Below, one piece after another: positions 9,215 to 16,298 of a stretch of DNA of 20,504 bases (its first letter is position 1; each line of letters starts with the position of its first letter). The position numbers and the translations under genes are program-made. A model generated the notes under the pieces. It searched no databases. It was not told where the DNA came from and saw only the letters and a program-made list of their open reading frames with translations. The stretch covers positions 1 through 20,504 of the forward strand of contig JBOFLG010000008.1 in the NCBI GenBank assembly GCA_051657745.1, written 5' to 3'. The stretch comes from JBOFLG01 sp051657745. Its GTDB lineage: Bacteria; Actinomycetota; Actinomycetes; Actinomycetales; Dermatophilaceae.

Positions 9215-10480
9215 ATGCGTGTCCTCATGGTCGGAGCCGGCGGAGTCGGTGACGCCGCCGCGCGGATCGCCGCCGAGCGCGGCTTCTTCGAGGCCTGGGT
9301 CGTCGCCGACTACGACCTAGCCCGGGCCGAACGCACCGTCGCGGCAGTGACCTCCCGGCATCCGGATGACGAGCGTTTCTCGAGCGCTCGCGTGGACGCC
9401 TCGGATGCCGCAGCGGTGGCGGCGCTGGCCCGGCAGGTCGGCGCCACCCACGTGTTCAACGCGGTCGACCCGCGGTTCGTCATGCCGCTGTTCGACGGCG
9501 CCCGGGCGGCCGGTGCCGACTATCTCGATATGGCGATGAGCCTGTCGCGGCGGCATCCCACCGAGCCGTACGCGAAGGTCGGGGTGAAGCTTGGCGACGA
9601 GCAGTTCGCCCAGGCGCCGGAGTGGGAGGCCGCGGGTCGGCTGGCGCTGGTCGGCATCGGTGTCGAGCCCGGGCTGTCCGACGTGTTCGCCCGCTACGCC
9701 GCCGACCACCTGTTCAGCGAGATCGACGAACTCGGGACCCGGGATGGCGCGAACCTCGTCATCCGCGACGACGACGGGAACGAGATGTTCGCGCCAGGCT
9801 TCTCGATGTGGACAATCATCGAGGAGTGCCTCAACCCTCCGGTCGTCTGGGAGAAGAGCCGCGCCGGTGACGCCGACGGCGGGTGGTTCACACTGCCGCC
9901 GTTCAGTGAGCCCGAGGTGTTCGAGTTCCCCGACGGCATCGGGCCGGTGGAGTGCGTGCATGTCGAGCACGAGGAGGTGCTCCTGATGCCGCGCTGGGTC
10001 GACGCGCAGCGGGTCACCTTCAAGTACGGCCTCGGCGAGGAGATGATCGGCATCCTCCGGACCCTGCACACCCTCGGGCTGGACCGCACCGACCCGGTGA
10101 CGGTGAAGGGCGTACCGGTGAGCCCGCGCGACGTCGTGGCCGCAGTGCTGCCCGACCCGATCAGCGTCGGCCCGCGGATGACGGGGAAGACCTGTGCGGG
10201 TGTGTGGGTCACCGGAACCGGCACCGACGGCCAGCCGCGGCGTACCTACCTCTACCACGTGGTCGACAACGCCGACTCGATGCGCGACTACGAGGCGCAG
10301 TGCGTGGTCTGGCAGACCGCGGTCAACCCGGTGGTGGCGCTGGAGTTGCTGGCCACCGGAGTCTGGTCTGGGGCTGGCGTGCTCGGCCCGGAGGCATTCG
10401 ACGCGGTGCCGTTTCTCGACCTGCTCGCGGCTCCGAAACCTCTGGGCTACGGCTCACCATGGGGGATGCAGGATCGCTGA
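9215..10480 (+). CDS. Saccharopine dehydrogenase-like NAD(P)-binding oxidoreductase linked to polyamine genes
   Basis: A 421-residue protein opening with a Rossmann motif, VLMVGAGGVGDAAA (glycines 7, 9 and 12), of the saccharopine dehydrogenase / carboxynorspermidine dehydrogenase superfamily. VADYDLARAERT then offers an acidic residue where these enzymes bind the cofactor ribose, and GIGVEPGLSDVFARYAA is a further superfamily-like segment. Such enzymes make or split secondary amines by reducing or oxidising an imine. The start at 9215 is chosen over an in-frame upstream ATG (9164) because the Rossmann fold begins right there, AGAAAGGA lies twelve bases upstream, and the longer form would start inside the palindrome. 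Adjacency to the importer suggests work on a polyamine or its aldehyde, for example splitting spermidine. That is inference; the exact reaction is unknown to me. Confidence 0.8.
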   Translation: MRVLMVGAGGVGDAAARIAAERGFFEAWVVADYDLARAERTVAAVTSRHPDDERFSSARVDASDAAAVAALARQVGATHVFNAVDPRFVMPLFDGARAAGADYLDMAMSLSRRHPTEPYAKVGVKLGDEQFAQAPEWEAAGRLALVGIGVEPGLSDVFARYAADHLFSEIDELGTRDGANLVIRDDDGNEMFAPGFSMWTIIEECLNPPVVWEKSRAGDADGGWFTLPPFSEPEVFEFPDGIGPVECVHVEHEEVLLMPRWVDAQRVTFKYGLGEEMIGILRTLHTLGLDRTDPVTVKGVPVSPRDVVAAVLPDPISVGPRMTGKTCAGVWVTGTGTDGQPRRTYLYHVVDNADSMRDYEAQCVVWQTAVNPVVALELLATGVWSGAGVLGPEAFDAVPFLDLLAAPKPLGYGSPWGMQDR

Positions 10481-10481
10481 C

Positions 10482-10508
10482 CCCGGCGCCACGAGCCCTG
10501 GCGCCTGG
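10482..10508 (+). terminator. Candidate hairpin terminator of the polyamine operon
   Basis: Immediately after the saccharopine-dehydrogenase-like stop codon, CCCGGCGCC (10482-10490) can pair with GGCGCCTGG (10500-10508), with one internal mismatch and a nine-base loop. No T-run follows, as is common in high-GC actinobacteria. Further GC-rich dyads lie in the rest of the 166-base gap before the next gene, so the exact termination point is uncertain. Confidence 0.4.
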
Positions 10509-10646
10509 GTCCGAGCTGTCGCTTCAGCCCCGGGGCCGGACCTCGTGCCGGCGCCGGGCCCGGTTCGGTCCAGGGCCGGAGCCAACCGGGCAGCAATCCG
10601 GCCACCCTGATCCGGTCGGCGCGGTCTGAGCAGCCAGAATGGGGCC

Positions 10647-11747
10647 ATGGCCAAACTCAACCGAATCGCTGTCGCTGTCGGCGCGGCGAGCGCACTCGGC
10701 GCCGTCGCGGTTGCGGCTCGCGACCTCACCATGGCGACGGGCGGCAGGCCCACCGGGGACCGGCTCCGACGGATGCAGCAGTCGCCGCGGTACCGCCACG
10801 GCACGTTCCACAACACGGTGATCCCGGCGGCATCCGTGCCGGTCGACCAGCGCGACATCGCGCGGCGGTTCGTGCGGGGCGCCGAACTGCGCCGGCCGCC
10901 GATCGCGATTCCGGTGGTCAGCGCCCGGCGGGAGCCCGCCACGACCGGGCTGCACGTGACCTGGTTCGGGCATGCATCCGCTCTTGTCGAGCTCGACGGG
11001 GCGCGCATTCTGCTTGACCCGGTGTGGTCGGAGCGGTGCTCCCCGAGCCGGCACGTCGGGCCTCGCCGTCTCCATGCGGTGCCGGCGTCGCTGGCGGCGT
11101 TGGGCCGGATCGACGCGGTGGTGATCTCGCACGATCACTACGACCACCTCGACCAGGCAACCGTCCGCGCCCTCGCGGCATCCGGTGACCCGCTGTTCGT
11201 CGTGCCGCTCGGAGTCGGCGCCCACCTCGACGCCTGGGGTGTGTCGCCGCGGCGAGTGCGGGAGTGCGACTGGGGCGACACGGTCGAGGTGGTGGATGTG
11301 CGGTTGACCGCGGTCGAGGCCCAGCACTTCTCGGGTCGCGGGCTGCGGCGTGACGGCACGCTGTGGGCGTCCTGGGTGATCGAGGGTCCCGCCGGGCGGG
11401 TGTTCTTCAGCGGTGATACCGGCTTCTTCGAGGGGTATGCGGGCCTCGGGGAGCGGTACGGCCCGTTCGATGCGTCGCTGATGGCCGTCGGTGCCTACGA
11501 CCCCGCCTGGCCCGATATCCACCTCACTCCCGAGGAGGCGGTCGAGGCGGCCCGGCTACTCCGGGGCGGGCTCGTCCTGCCGATCCACTGGTGCACGTTC
11601 ACGCTCGCCCCGCACCCGTGGGCCGAACCCGTCGAGCGGCTGCTCGCGGCGGCGGCGACCAGCGCGATGCCGGTGGCGGTGCCACGGCCCGGCGAACGGG
11701 TCGACATCTCGGCGCCACCCGGCGTGACGTCGTGGTGGCGCGCCTGA
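10647..11747 (+). CDS. MBL-fold metal-dependent hydrolase (NAPE-PLD/UlaG-like)
   Basis: A 366-residue metallo-beta-lactamase-fold protein. The metal-binding signature HDHYDHLD (162-169) follows the HxHxDH pattern. Other landmarks are VTWFGHASALVEL (H109), the aspartate of FSGDTGFF and a C-terminal PIHWCTF histidine, the layout seen in NAPE-PLD-like and UlaG-like hydrolases. An N-terminal hydrophobic stretch (about 7-25) could be a signal or anchor segment, but charged residues flank it and export is uncertain. There is no clear Shine-Dalgarno before the ATG; CAGAAT at 10635-10640 might be a -10 for a near-leaderless mRNA. It sits alone between the polyamine operon and cimA, so neighbours give no clue to substrate; phosphodiester or lactone hydrolysis are both plausible. 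Confidence 0.85.
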   Translation: MAKLNRIAVAVGAASALGAVAVAARDLTMATGGRPTGDRLRRMQQSPRYRHGTFHNTVIPAASVPVDQRDIARRFVRGAELRRPPIAIPVVSARREPATTGLHVTWFGHASALVELDGARILLDPVWSERCSPSRHVGPRRLHAVPASLAALGRIDAVVISHDHYDHLDQATVRALAASGDPLFVVPLGVGAHLDAWGVSPRRVRECDWGDTVEVVDVRLTAVEAQHFSGRGLRRDGTLWASWVIEGPAGRVFFSGDTGFFEGYAGLGERYGPFDASLMAVGAYDPAWPDIHLTPEEAVEAARLLRGGLVLPIHWCTFTLAPHPWAEPVERLLAAAATSAMPVAVPRPGERVDISAPPGVTSWWRA

Positions 11748-11770
11748 CCCCCGACCCATCAGCCGGGGTC
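11746..11770 (+). terminator. Weak candidate terminator overlapping the MBL hydrolase stop
   Basis: GACCCC (11746-11751) and GGGGTC (11765-11770) form a six-pair stem with a 13-base loop starting within the hydrolase stop codon. There is no T-run. If real, it would end the hydrolase transcript well before the leader-peptide region and would separate it from the cimA attenuator. Confidence 0.3.
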
Positions 11771-11854
11771 GACGCCACGGCGCGGGCGCGTTGTCGGTCG
11801 CGGGACCACGAGCCGAGTGGCCGGTATGTGGACACTGCCTCGGCAGGACCCGCG

Positions 11855-11917
11855 ATGTCGTGGCACCCTGGCCTCGTGACGTGCCCTGCCGCCACCGCGG
11901 CGACCATTATCGGCTAG
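11855..11917 (+). CDS. Putative leader peptide of the cimA attenuator
   Basis: A 20-codon reading frame begins at the ATG at 11855 with GCAGGA six to seven bases upstream, and ends at TAG 11915-11917. The peptide is MSWHPGLVTC followed by PAATAATIIG. It carries Leu-Val-Thr in the middle and Thr-Ile-Ile next to the end. The first of the two Ile codons is ATT (11906-11908), which is uncommon in this GC-rich genome and would make translation sensitive to charged tRNA-Ile supply. The stop codon overlaps the first base of a GC-rich hairpin that leads into a terminator. Threonine and isoleucine are the relevant signals for the downstream citramalate synthase. The peptide itself is presumably without function. 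A GTG at 11876 is an alternative in-frame start. Confidence 0.6.
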   Translation: MSWHPGLVTCPAATAATIIG

Positions 11918-11969
11918 CGCGACGAGACCTTCTCGTCGCGCAGACCTCCCGTACCCGGGGGGTCTTTTT
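11917..11969 (+). promoter_or_regulatory. Transcription attenuator upstream of cimA: hairpin plus U-tailed terminator
   Basis: Two hairpins lie back to back. The first pairs GCGCGACGAGA (11917-11927) with TCTCGTCGCGC (11931-11941), eleven perfect pairs around a CCT loop. The second pairs AGACCTCCC (11942-11950) with GGGGGGTCT (11957-11965), one T-G wobble, followed by TTTTT (11965-11969), a classic intrinsic terminator. AGACCT occurs both in the first hairpin (11925-11930) and in the terminator arm, so the 11925-11933 segment could pair alternatively with the terminator's 3' arm. Ribosome stalling at the Ile codons would cover the first arm. I did not find a strong conventional antiterminator helix, so the exact switching path is unproven. 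Actinobacterial branched-chain amino-acid genes such as leuA and ilvB are known to use ribosome-mediated attenuation. Confidence 0.6.
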
Positions 11970-12094
11970 GTTGGTTCGGGAGCGTCGCACGTCGGGCGCC
12001 GCCGGATGACAAGACCGTCGGCCCCCACCCCTCGGGCCGACGGAGCAGCGCCGGCCGACCGTGGCGGGACGCCACTCGTGGTGCTGCCCCGGCC

Positions 12095-12100
12095 TAGGCT
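12095..12100 (+). promoter_or_regulatory. Possible internal -10 box for cimA
   Basis: TAGGCT fits the actinobacterial TANNNT -10 pattern and would start transcription near 12107, about 85 bases before the cimA start and downstream of the attenuator. No good -35 is visible. If active, it would supply a cimA transcript that bypasses attenuation. Confidence 0.25.
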
Positions 12101-12191
12101 TCGGCTCGGTCGGGGTGACGCCACCGCGCCGGGTGACCGGTGCCACGCCCCCTGCCGAGCGACCGGCATCCGAGCTGACGGGAACGAGACG

Positions 12192-13784
12192 ATGACCGAC
12201 CTGCATGTGTACGACACCACCTTGCGCGACGGTGCGCAGCAAGAGGGGCTCAACCTCTCGGTGCACGACAAGCTCGCCATCGCGGCCCACCTCGACGACC
12301 TGGGGGTCGGGTACATCGAAGGCGGCTGGCCCGGCGCGAACCCCAAGGACACCGAGTTTTTCGCGCGTGCGGCCGACGAGCTCGATCTGAAGCACGCCAC
12401 CCTGGCCGCCTTCGGCGCGACCCGGCGGGCTGACGGGCGGGCCGACGCCGACCCGCTGGTGCTCGCCCTGCTCGCCAGCCGGGCGCCGGTGGTCACGCTC
12501 GTCGCGAAGTCGCACACCGGGCACGTCGAGCGGGCACTGCGCACCACCCCTCAGGAGAACCTCGCCATGGTCCGCGACACGGTGTCGTTCCTGCACGGCG
12601 AGGGGCGCCGGGTGTTCCTCGACGCGGAGCACTTCTTTGACGGCTATCGCCTCGACCGCGACTACGCGCTGGAGGTGCTGCGCACGGCCGCCGAGGCCGG
12701 CGCCGAGGTCGTGGCGCTGTGCGACACCAACGGTGGGATGCTGCCGGGCCAGGTGGCCGAGGTCGTGCACGCCGTGGTGTCGGCTACCGGTGCCCGGGTC
12801 GGCATCCACTGCCACAACGACACCGGCTGCGCGGTAGCGAACTCGATGGCCGCGGTGGAGGCCGGTGCGACCCACGTCCAGGGCACGGTCAACGGCTACG
12901 GCGAACGCACCGGGAACGCCGACCTGGTCACCGTGGTAGCCAACCTCCAACTCAAGACTGGGCTCCCGCTCCTCGAGCCGCAGCGACTGCAGGACGCCAC
13001 CCGCATTGCGCACGCCATCGCCGAGGTCACCAACGTGCCGGCCTACTCGCGCCAGCCGTACGTAGGCTCGAGCGCGTTCGCGCACAAAGCCGGGCTGCAC
13101 GCGAGCGCCATCAAGGTCGACCCCGACCTCTACCAGCATCTTGACCCCACCCAGGTCGGCAACGACATGCGGATGCTGGTGTCGGACATGGCCGGTCGCG
13201 CGTCGATCGAGCTGAAGTCGCGTGAACTCGGGTTCGACCTGGACGCGAGTTCCGACGCGGATGCCGCAACCCTCCGCCGGGTGCTTGCCACCGTCAAGGA
13301 CCGCGAGTTGCAGGGGTACACCTTCGATGCCGCTGACGCCAGCTTCGAACTGCTGCTCCGGCGCGAGATCGACGGCGGGCTGCCGGTGTTCTTCGACGTC
13401 GAGTCCTGGCGGGTCATCACCGACGGTCGCGGCGCCGACGACGCGGTGTCGGAGGCCACCGTCAAGCTTCGTGCCGCGGGGGAGCGGCACGTCGAGACCG
13501 GCGAGGGCAACGGCCCGGTCAACGCCCTCGACCACGCCTTGCGGGCGGCGCTCGCCGCGGTCTATCCCGAGATCGGCGAGCTCGAGCTGATCGACTACAA
13601 GGTGCGCATCCTCGATGCCGCGCACGGCACTGACGCCGTCACCCGGGTGCTCATCGAGACCTCCGATGGCTCGACGTCCTGGACCACGATCGGGGTCGCC
13701 GCCAACATCCTCGAGGCGAGCTGGCAGGCGCTGCTCGAGTCGGTGACCTACGGCCTGGTGCGGGCCGGCGTCCGGCCGCGCTGA
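12192..13784 (+). CDS. cimA: Citramalate synthase
   Basis: A 530-residue enzyme of the isopropylmalate/citramalate/homocitrate synthase family. It condenses pyruvate with acetyl-CoA to (R)-citramalate, the threonine-independent entry to isoleucine. The opening YDTTLRDGAQQEG holds catalytic R12-D13, HCHND (206-210) provides metal-binding histidines, and GTVNGYGERTGNA (231-243) is the second family signature. The C-terminal portion (about 390-525) is the LeuA-type allosteric dimer domain. The frame is open upstream to 12006, but that stretch lacks family features and the start at 12192 gives the usual CimA length. The Shine-Dalgarno is only moderate (GGGAACGAG). EGGWPGANPKD after the catalytic region separates CimA from LeuA. 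The gene is preceded by a probable Ile-responsive attenuator, and a repeat overlaps its stop. Confidence 0.92.
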   Translation: MTDLHVYDTTLRDGAQQEGLNLSVHDKLAIAAHLDDLGVGYIEGGWPGANPKDTEFFARAADELDLKHATLAAFGATRRADGRADADPLVLALLASRAPVVTLVAKSHTGHVERALRTTPQENLAMVRDTVSFLHGEGRRVFLDAEHFFDGYRLDRDYALEVLRTAAEAGAEVVALCDTNGGMLPGQVAEVVHAVVSATGARVGIHCHNDTGCAVANSMAAVEAGATHVQGTVNGYGERTGNADLVTVVANLQLKTGLPLLEPQRLQDATRIAHAIAEVTNVPAYSRQPYVGSSAFAHKAGLHASAIKVDPDLYQHLDPTQVGNDMRMLVSDMAGRASIELKSRELGFDLDASSDADAATLRRVLATVKDRELQGYTFDAADASFELLLRREIDGGLPVFFDVESWRVITDGRGADDAVSEATVKLRAAGERHVETGEGNGPVNALDHALRAALAAVYPEIGELELIDYKVRILDAAHGTDAVTRVLIETSDGSTSWTTIGVAANILEASWQALLESVTYGLVRAGVRPR

Positions 13785-13818
13785 CCCACACCGGCGTCCA
13801 GCCGCGCTGACCCACACC
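13767..13818 (+). repeat. 26-bp tandem duplication spanning the cimA stop codon
   Basis: Two adjacent 26-bp copies (13767-13792 and 13793-13818) differ at one base. The first copy contains the last cimA codons and TGA; the second repeats them, including a second TGA at 13808-13810. The duplication probably arose by slippage or local duplication, and it also doubles the left arm of the downstream hairpin. Confidence 0.85.
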
Positions 13819-13868
13819 TCTGATCTGTACCGGGAGCGCGCGTCGCGCTGCGGTGTGGGGTCGGCGCG
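13803..13868. terminator. Candidate bidirectional terminator between convergent genes
   Basis: CGCGCTGACCCACACC (13803-13818) is complementary to 13852-13868 with one G-T wobble and one bulged base. The 33-base loop contains a smaller stem (GCGCG/CGCGC around 13835-13850). The element lies between cimA (rightward) and the glycosylase-like gene (leftward), where a two-way terminator is expected. The upstream repeat copy offers an alternative left arm. Confidence 0.45.
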
Positions 13869-13947
13869 CTGCCGTCGGCGCGCGCAGGATGGCGTGCGCG
13901 GCGACGGTGGGGTGCGCCGGTATGACTTCGCCGAGTATCGCTGCGGA

Positions 13948-14982
13948 TCATGGGGCGGATGAGGTGGTGCCGCTCCTGGTCGGCGGCTGGTTCGTCGCCG
14001 CTCCTGACTGAGCCGGCCGGTCGGTCCGGGCGCCCGAGGTGCCGGCACCCGGCTCGGTGGGCACCGCGTCGATCCCGCTGGGCACCGCGTCGATCCCGCT
14101 GGGCACCGCGTCGATCCCGCTGGGCACCGCGTCGAGCACAGTGAGCAGGCGGCGGCGTAGGGCATTGGACCGCTCGGCGAACACCCGCTGCCGCTCGCGG
14201 TACTCGGCCCGGCCGGTCGCCGTCTCGATCCGCACCGGGTCGTGGCCGAGTTCGCGCAGGTCGTAGGGGGACGCCTGCATGTCGAGCACGCGCACCTCTC
14301 GGGCCAGGTCGAAGGCGTCGGCGACCAGGACGCTCGGGACCAGCGGCGTCAGCTTGGTACACCACTTGTACACGTCCATCGCGGCATGCAGGCAGCCCGG
14401 CTGCTCGAACGCGCCCTGCGTTGCACGACTGGGGGACACCGTGTTTCGAGGCCGGGCGTCATCCGTGAAGAACCGGTAGGCATCGACATGCGTACACCGG
14501 ATGACGTGGCGCTCGACGACCTCATCGGTGCCCGCGCGTCCCAGCCTCAGTGGCCAGCCCGGATGGCGCACGTCGCCGGTGTCGAGCCGGTAGACCATGG
14601 CCCACTCGTGCAGGCCGGCGCAGCCGAGGAACGCGGGCCGCGAGAGGGTCGCGGTGAGCAGGTCGTGGACGAAGCGCATCGTCCCGTGCCGGGCGGCGGC
14701 GAACGACACCAGGTCGACCAGCACGTCCTCGCCGTCCGCGCGGTAGTGGCGCCAGCCGGCGCGCGCCGAACCGGCGCCGCCGGACAGCACCACCCCGGCG
14801 CCGGGGTGCCAGCGGCGCAGCTGCGCGGGGGAATGCTGGTAGTACGTGAACAGGAAGTCCTCGACCGGGTGGGCGCGCCCGTCGGCCCGGCGGGCGCGGT
14901 GGCCGGCGGTTGCGGCATCGACTCGAGACTCATGAGCAGCCTCCGCCGCGTGCCACTGCGTCGGGGACAGGATGTCGACCAC
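13948..14982 (-). CDS. Conserved actinobacterial protein often annotated as 3-methyladenine DNA glycosylase
   Basis: A 344-residue protein from a GTG at 14982. The body (about 1-285) carries segments I recall from an actinobacterial family labelled 3-methyladenine DNA glycosylase: HPVEDFLFTYYQHSPAQLRRWHPG, split here as HPVEDFLFTYY and QLRRWHPG; LGCAGLHEWAMVYR; WPLRLGRAGTDEVVE; RCTHVDAYRFFT; and EQPGCLHAAMDVYKW. I see no helix-hairpin-helix or AAG-type signature, so the glycosylase label should be treated as unproven. The C-terminal tail (about 286-344) is low-complexity Ala/Pro/Ser/Thr/Gly and holds a perfect seven-residue repeat, SGIDAVP, three times. It converges on cimA and diverges from the SGNH lipoprotein gene. 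His- and Cys-rich conserved motifs would suit a metal- or nucleotide-binding enzyme, but that is speculation. Confidence 0.75.
   Translation of the reverse strand: MVDILSPTQWHAAEAAHESRVDAATAGHRARRADGRAHPVEDFLFTYYQHSPAQLRRWHPGAGVVLSGGAGSARAGWRHYRADGEDVLVDLVSFAAARHGTMRFVHDLLTATLSRPAFLGCAGLHEWAMVYRLDTGDVRHPGWPLRLGRAGTDEVVERHVIRCTHVDAYRFFTDDARPRNTVSPSRATQGAFEQPGCLHAAMDVYKWCTKLTPLVPSVLVADAFDLAREVRVLDMQASPYDLRELGHDPVRIETATGRAEYRERQRVFAERSNALRRRLLTVLDAVPSGIDAVPSGIDAVPSGIDAVPTEPGAGTSGARTDRPAQSGAATNQPPTRSGTTSSAP
14059..14135. repeat. 21-bp perfect tandem repeat inside the glycosylase-like CDS
   Basis: Three identical 21-bp units (14059-14079, 14080-14100, 14101-14121) and a 14-base partial fourth (14122-14135). 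Each unit encodes SGIDAVP on the reverse strand. The length is a multiple of three, so copy-number change keeps the frame. Perfect identity indicates recent expansion. Confidence 0.92.
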
Positions 14983-15221
14983 CGGCCCAGACTATTCCCG
15001 CCGTCCCCAGCCCCGACCTGGGCGGTGAACTCGGCGCGTGGGCGGCGGTTTCCCCGTCCGCCGCCCACAACCCTGTCTCGGCTGGCCAGGATGCGGCCCG
15101 TCGGCAACCCCATCGACAACCCCTGCCGCCGGCGACCTCCGCACGCTCTGGCGGAACCCGGCCAGGCGGCCGTTCGTCCTGGAGAATGACCACCTTCACT
15201 CCTCATCCCGACGAGGTACCT

Positions 15222-16178
15222 ATGCGCACCCCCTCTGCCCGCACCGGACGCATGGGCCATGTCGTCGGCGCGACCGCGCTCGCTGGAGCGCTGGTGCTCT
15301 CGGCGTGCGGCGACGGATCGTCGGGCAGCGACGCCGAGCGGGGCTCCGCGACCGCCCGCCCGTCCTCGACGACGACGGCCCCGAGCCCATCGGCATCCGA
15401 CCCTGCGGCTGGCGGGATCTACCTCGCCCTGGGTGACTCGCTCGCGGCCGGCTATCAGCCGGGCGGCACCGAGCTGCGCGACACGGCCTATCCGGCGCTT
15501 GCGGCGAGCCGGCTTGGCCGCGATGGCGGCCGCCTCGACGTCCAGAACCTTGCGTGCAGCGGCGAGACCGCGGCGAGCCTGGTGCGCGGCGGGCGGTGCG
15601 ACTACCCCGGTGGGAGCCAGTTGGCCCAGGCCGAGACGGTGCTGCGCGACCGCGGCGGGGACCGCGACGCCGACGTCGAACTGGTCACCATCGACATCGG
15701 TGGCAACGATCTGCTCCGCTGTGCCCGTGGGGTCTCCGTCGACCAGGCGTGCGTCGCGACGGGACTGGCGAGCGTGCGGTCGGCGTTGCCCACCACGCTG
15801 CAGCGACTTCGCGCGGCCGCAGGCACGGACGTTCCGGTGCTCGTCATCGGGTATTACAACCCGTGGCTCGCTGCCGGCTTCCTCGGGTTCGGCGACGCGC
15901 AGATCGCGCCGGCCGCGAAGGCGTTCGCCGCACTGGATGCCGCGATCGAGCAGGCTGCCCGAGGCGCCGGCGCCACCTACGTCTCGCTCGACGACGCATT
16001 CGCGCTCGATGACACCACCCCGACGACGTTCGCCGGCCGTGAGGTGCCACGCAACGTGGCGCAGGTGTGCGCGCTGACCTTCGTGTGCACCGCCCGCGAC
16101 ATTCACCTCAGTGAGGAGGGCGCGGCCACCGTCGCGCGGGAGGTCGCCGACGCTGCGACGAAGGCGGGCGTGGGCTGA
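15222..16178 (+). CDS. SGNH/GDSL-family hydrolase, predicted lipoprotein
   Basis: A 318-residue secreted esterase/lipase-type protein. A lipoprotein signal with lipobox LSAC (C29) is followed by a Ser/Thr/Pro-rich linker (about 32-62). The SGNH catalytic blocks are all visible: LGDSLAAGY with nucleophile S73, ACSGET with G114, DIGGNDLL with N162, and DIHLSEEG with D293 and H295 near the C-terminus. The start at 15222 is chosen over in-frame ATGs at 15186 and further upstream because the signal peptide begins there and CGAGG lies five bases before it. It would be anchored on the outer face of the membrane and hydrolyse ester bonds in lipids or acylated glycans; the substrate cannot be deduced. 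Its promoter lies in the divergent gap with the glycosylase-like gene. Confidence 0.88.
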   Translation: MRTPSARTGRMGHVVGATALAGALVLSACGDGSSGSDAERGSATARPSSTTTAPSPSASDPAAGGIYLALGDSLAAGYQPGGTELRDTAYPALAASRLGRDGGRLDVQNLACSGETAASLVRGGRCDYPGGSQLAQAETVLRDRGGDRDADVELVTIDIGGNDLLRCARGVSVDQACVATGLASVRSALPTTLQRLRAAAGTDVPVLVIGYYNPWLAAGFLGFGDAQIAPAAKAFAALDAAIEQAARGAGATYVSLDDAFALDDTTPTTFAGREVPRNVAQVCALTFVCTARDIHLSEEGAATVAREVADAATKAGVG

Positions 16179-16213
16179 GTCGCGGCCTGTGGAGCAGGCC
16201 AGCGAGGATTTCC

Positions 16214-16248
16214 GCGCGTCGCCGCGTCGCGCGTCGCCGCGTCGCGCG
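16214..16248. repeat. Short 15-bp tandem repeat before the FAH gene
   Basis: GCGCGTCGCCGCGTC occurs twice in tandem (16214-16228, 16229-16243), followed by a five-base partial copy. It lies in the gap between the SGNH gene and the FAH-family gene, and looks like simple GC-rich slippage. Confidence 0.85.
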
Positions 16249-16285
16249 GCGCCGATGCCCTGCATGGCGTCATCCGGTGTCGGCC

Positions 16286-16291
16286 TACCCT
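16286..16291 (+). promoter_or_regulatory. Probable -10 box for a leaderless FAH transcript
   Basis: TACCCT fits TANNNT and ends seven bases before the ATG at 16299. There is no Shine-Dalgarno in between, so transcription starting at or next to the A of the ATG is likely. The -35 region is not distinctive. Confidence 0.5.
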
Positions 16292-16298
16292 TGGCGGC

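Noticed and set aside
11942..11969. U-tailed hairpin read simply as the terminator of the MBL hydrolase
   Set aside because: It lies about 195 bases past that stop, another candidate hairpin overlaps the hydrolase stop, and a leader peptide with its own ribosome-binding site sits between. Not fully excluded.
12006..12191. Upstream in-frame ATG for cimA
   Set aside because: The 62 extra residues are Arg/Pro/Ala-rich without family features; known CimA proteins begin at the YDTTLRDG region as in the chosen start.
11907..14165. Leftward open frame of about 750 codons across cimA
   Set aside because: It is a shadow of cimA on the other strand, a common effect of GC-rich third positions, with no recognisable domain.
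16214..16248. GC-rich 15-bp repeats considered as a CRISPR-like or binding array
   Set aside because: Only two copies, no spacers, and simple GCG/CGC composition; slippage explains it.
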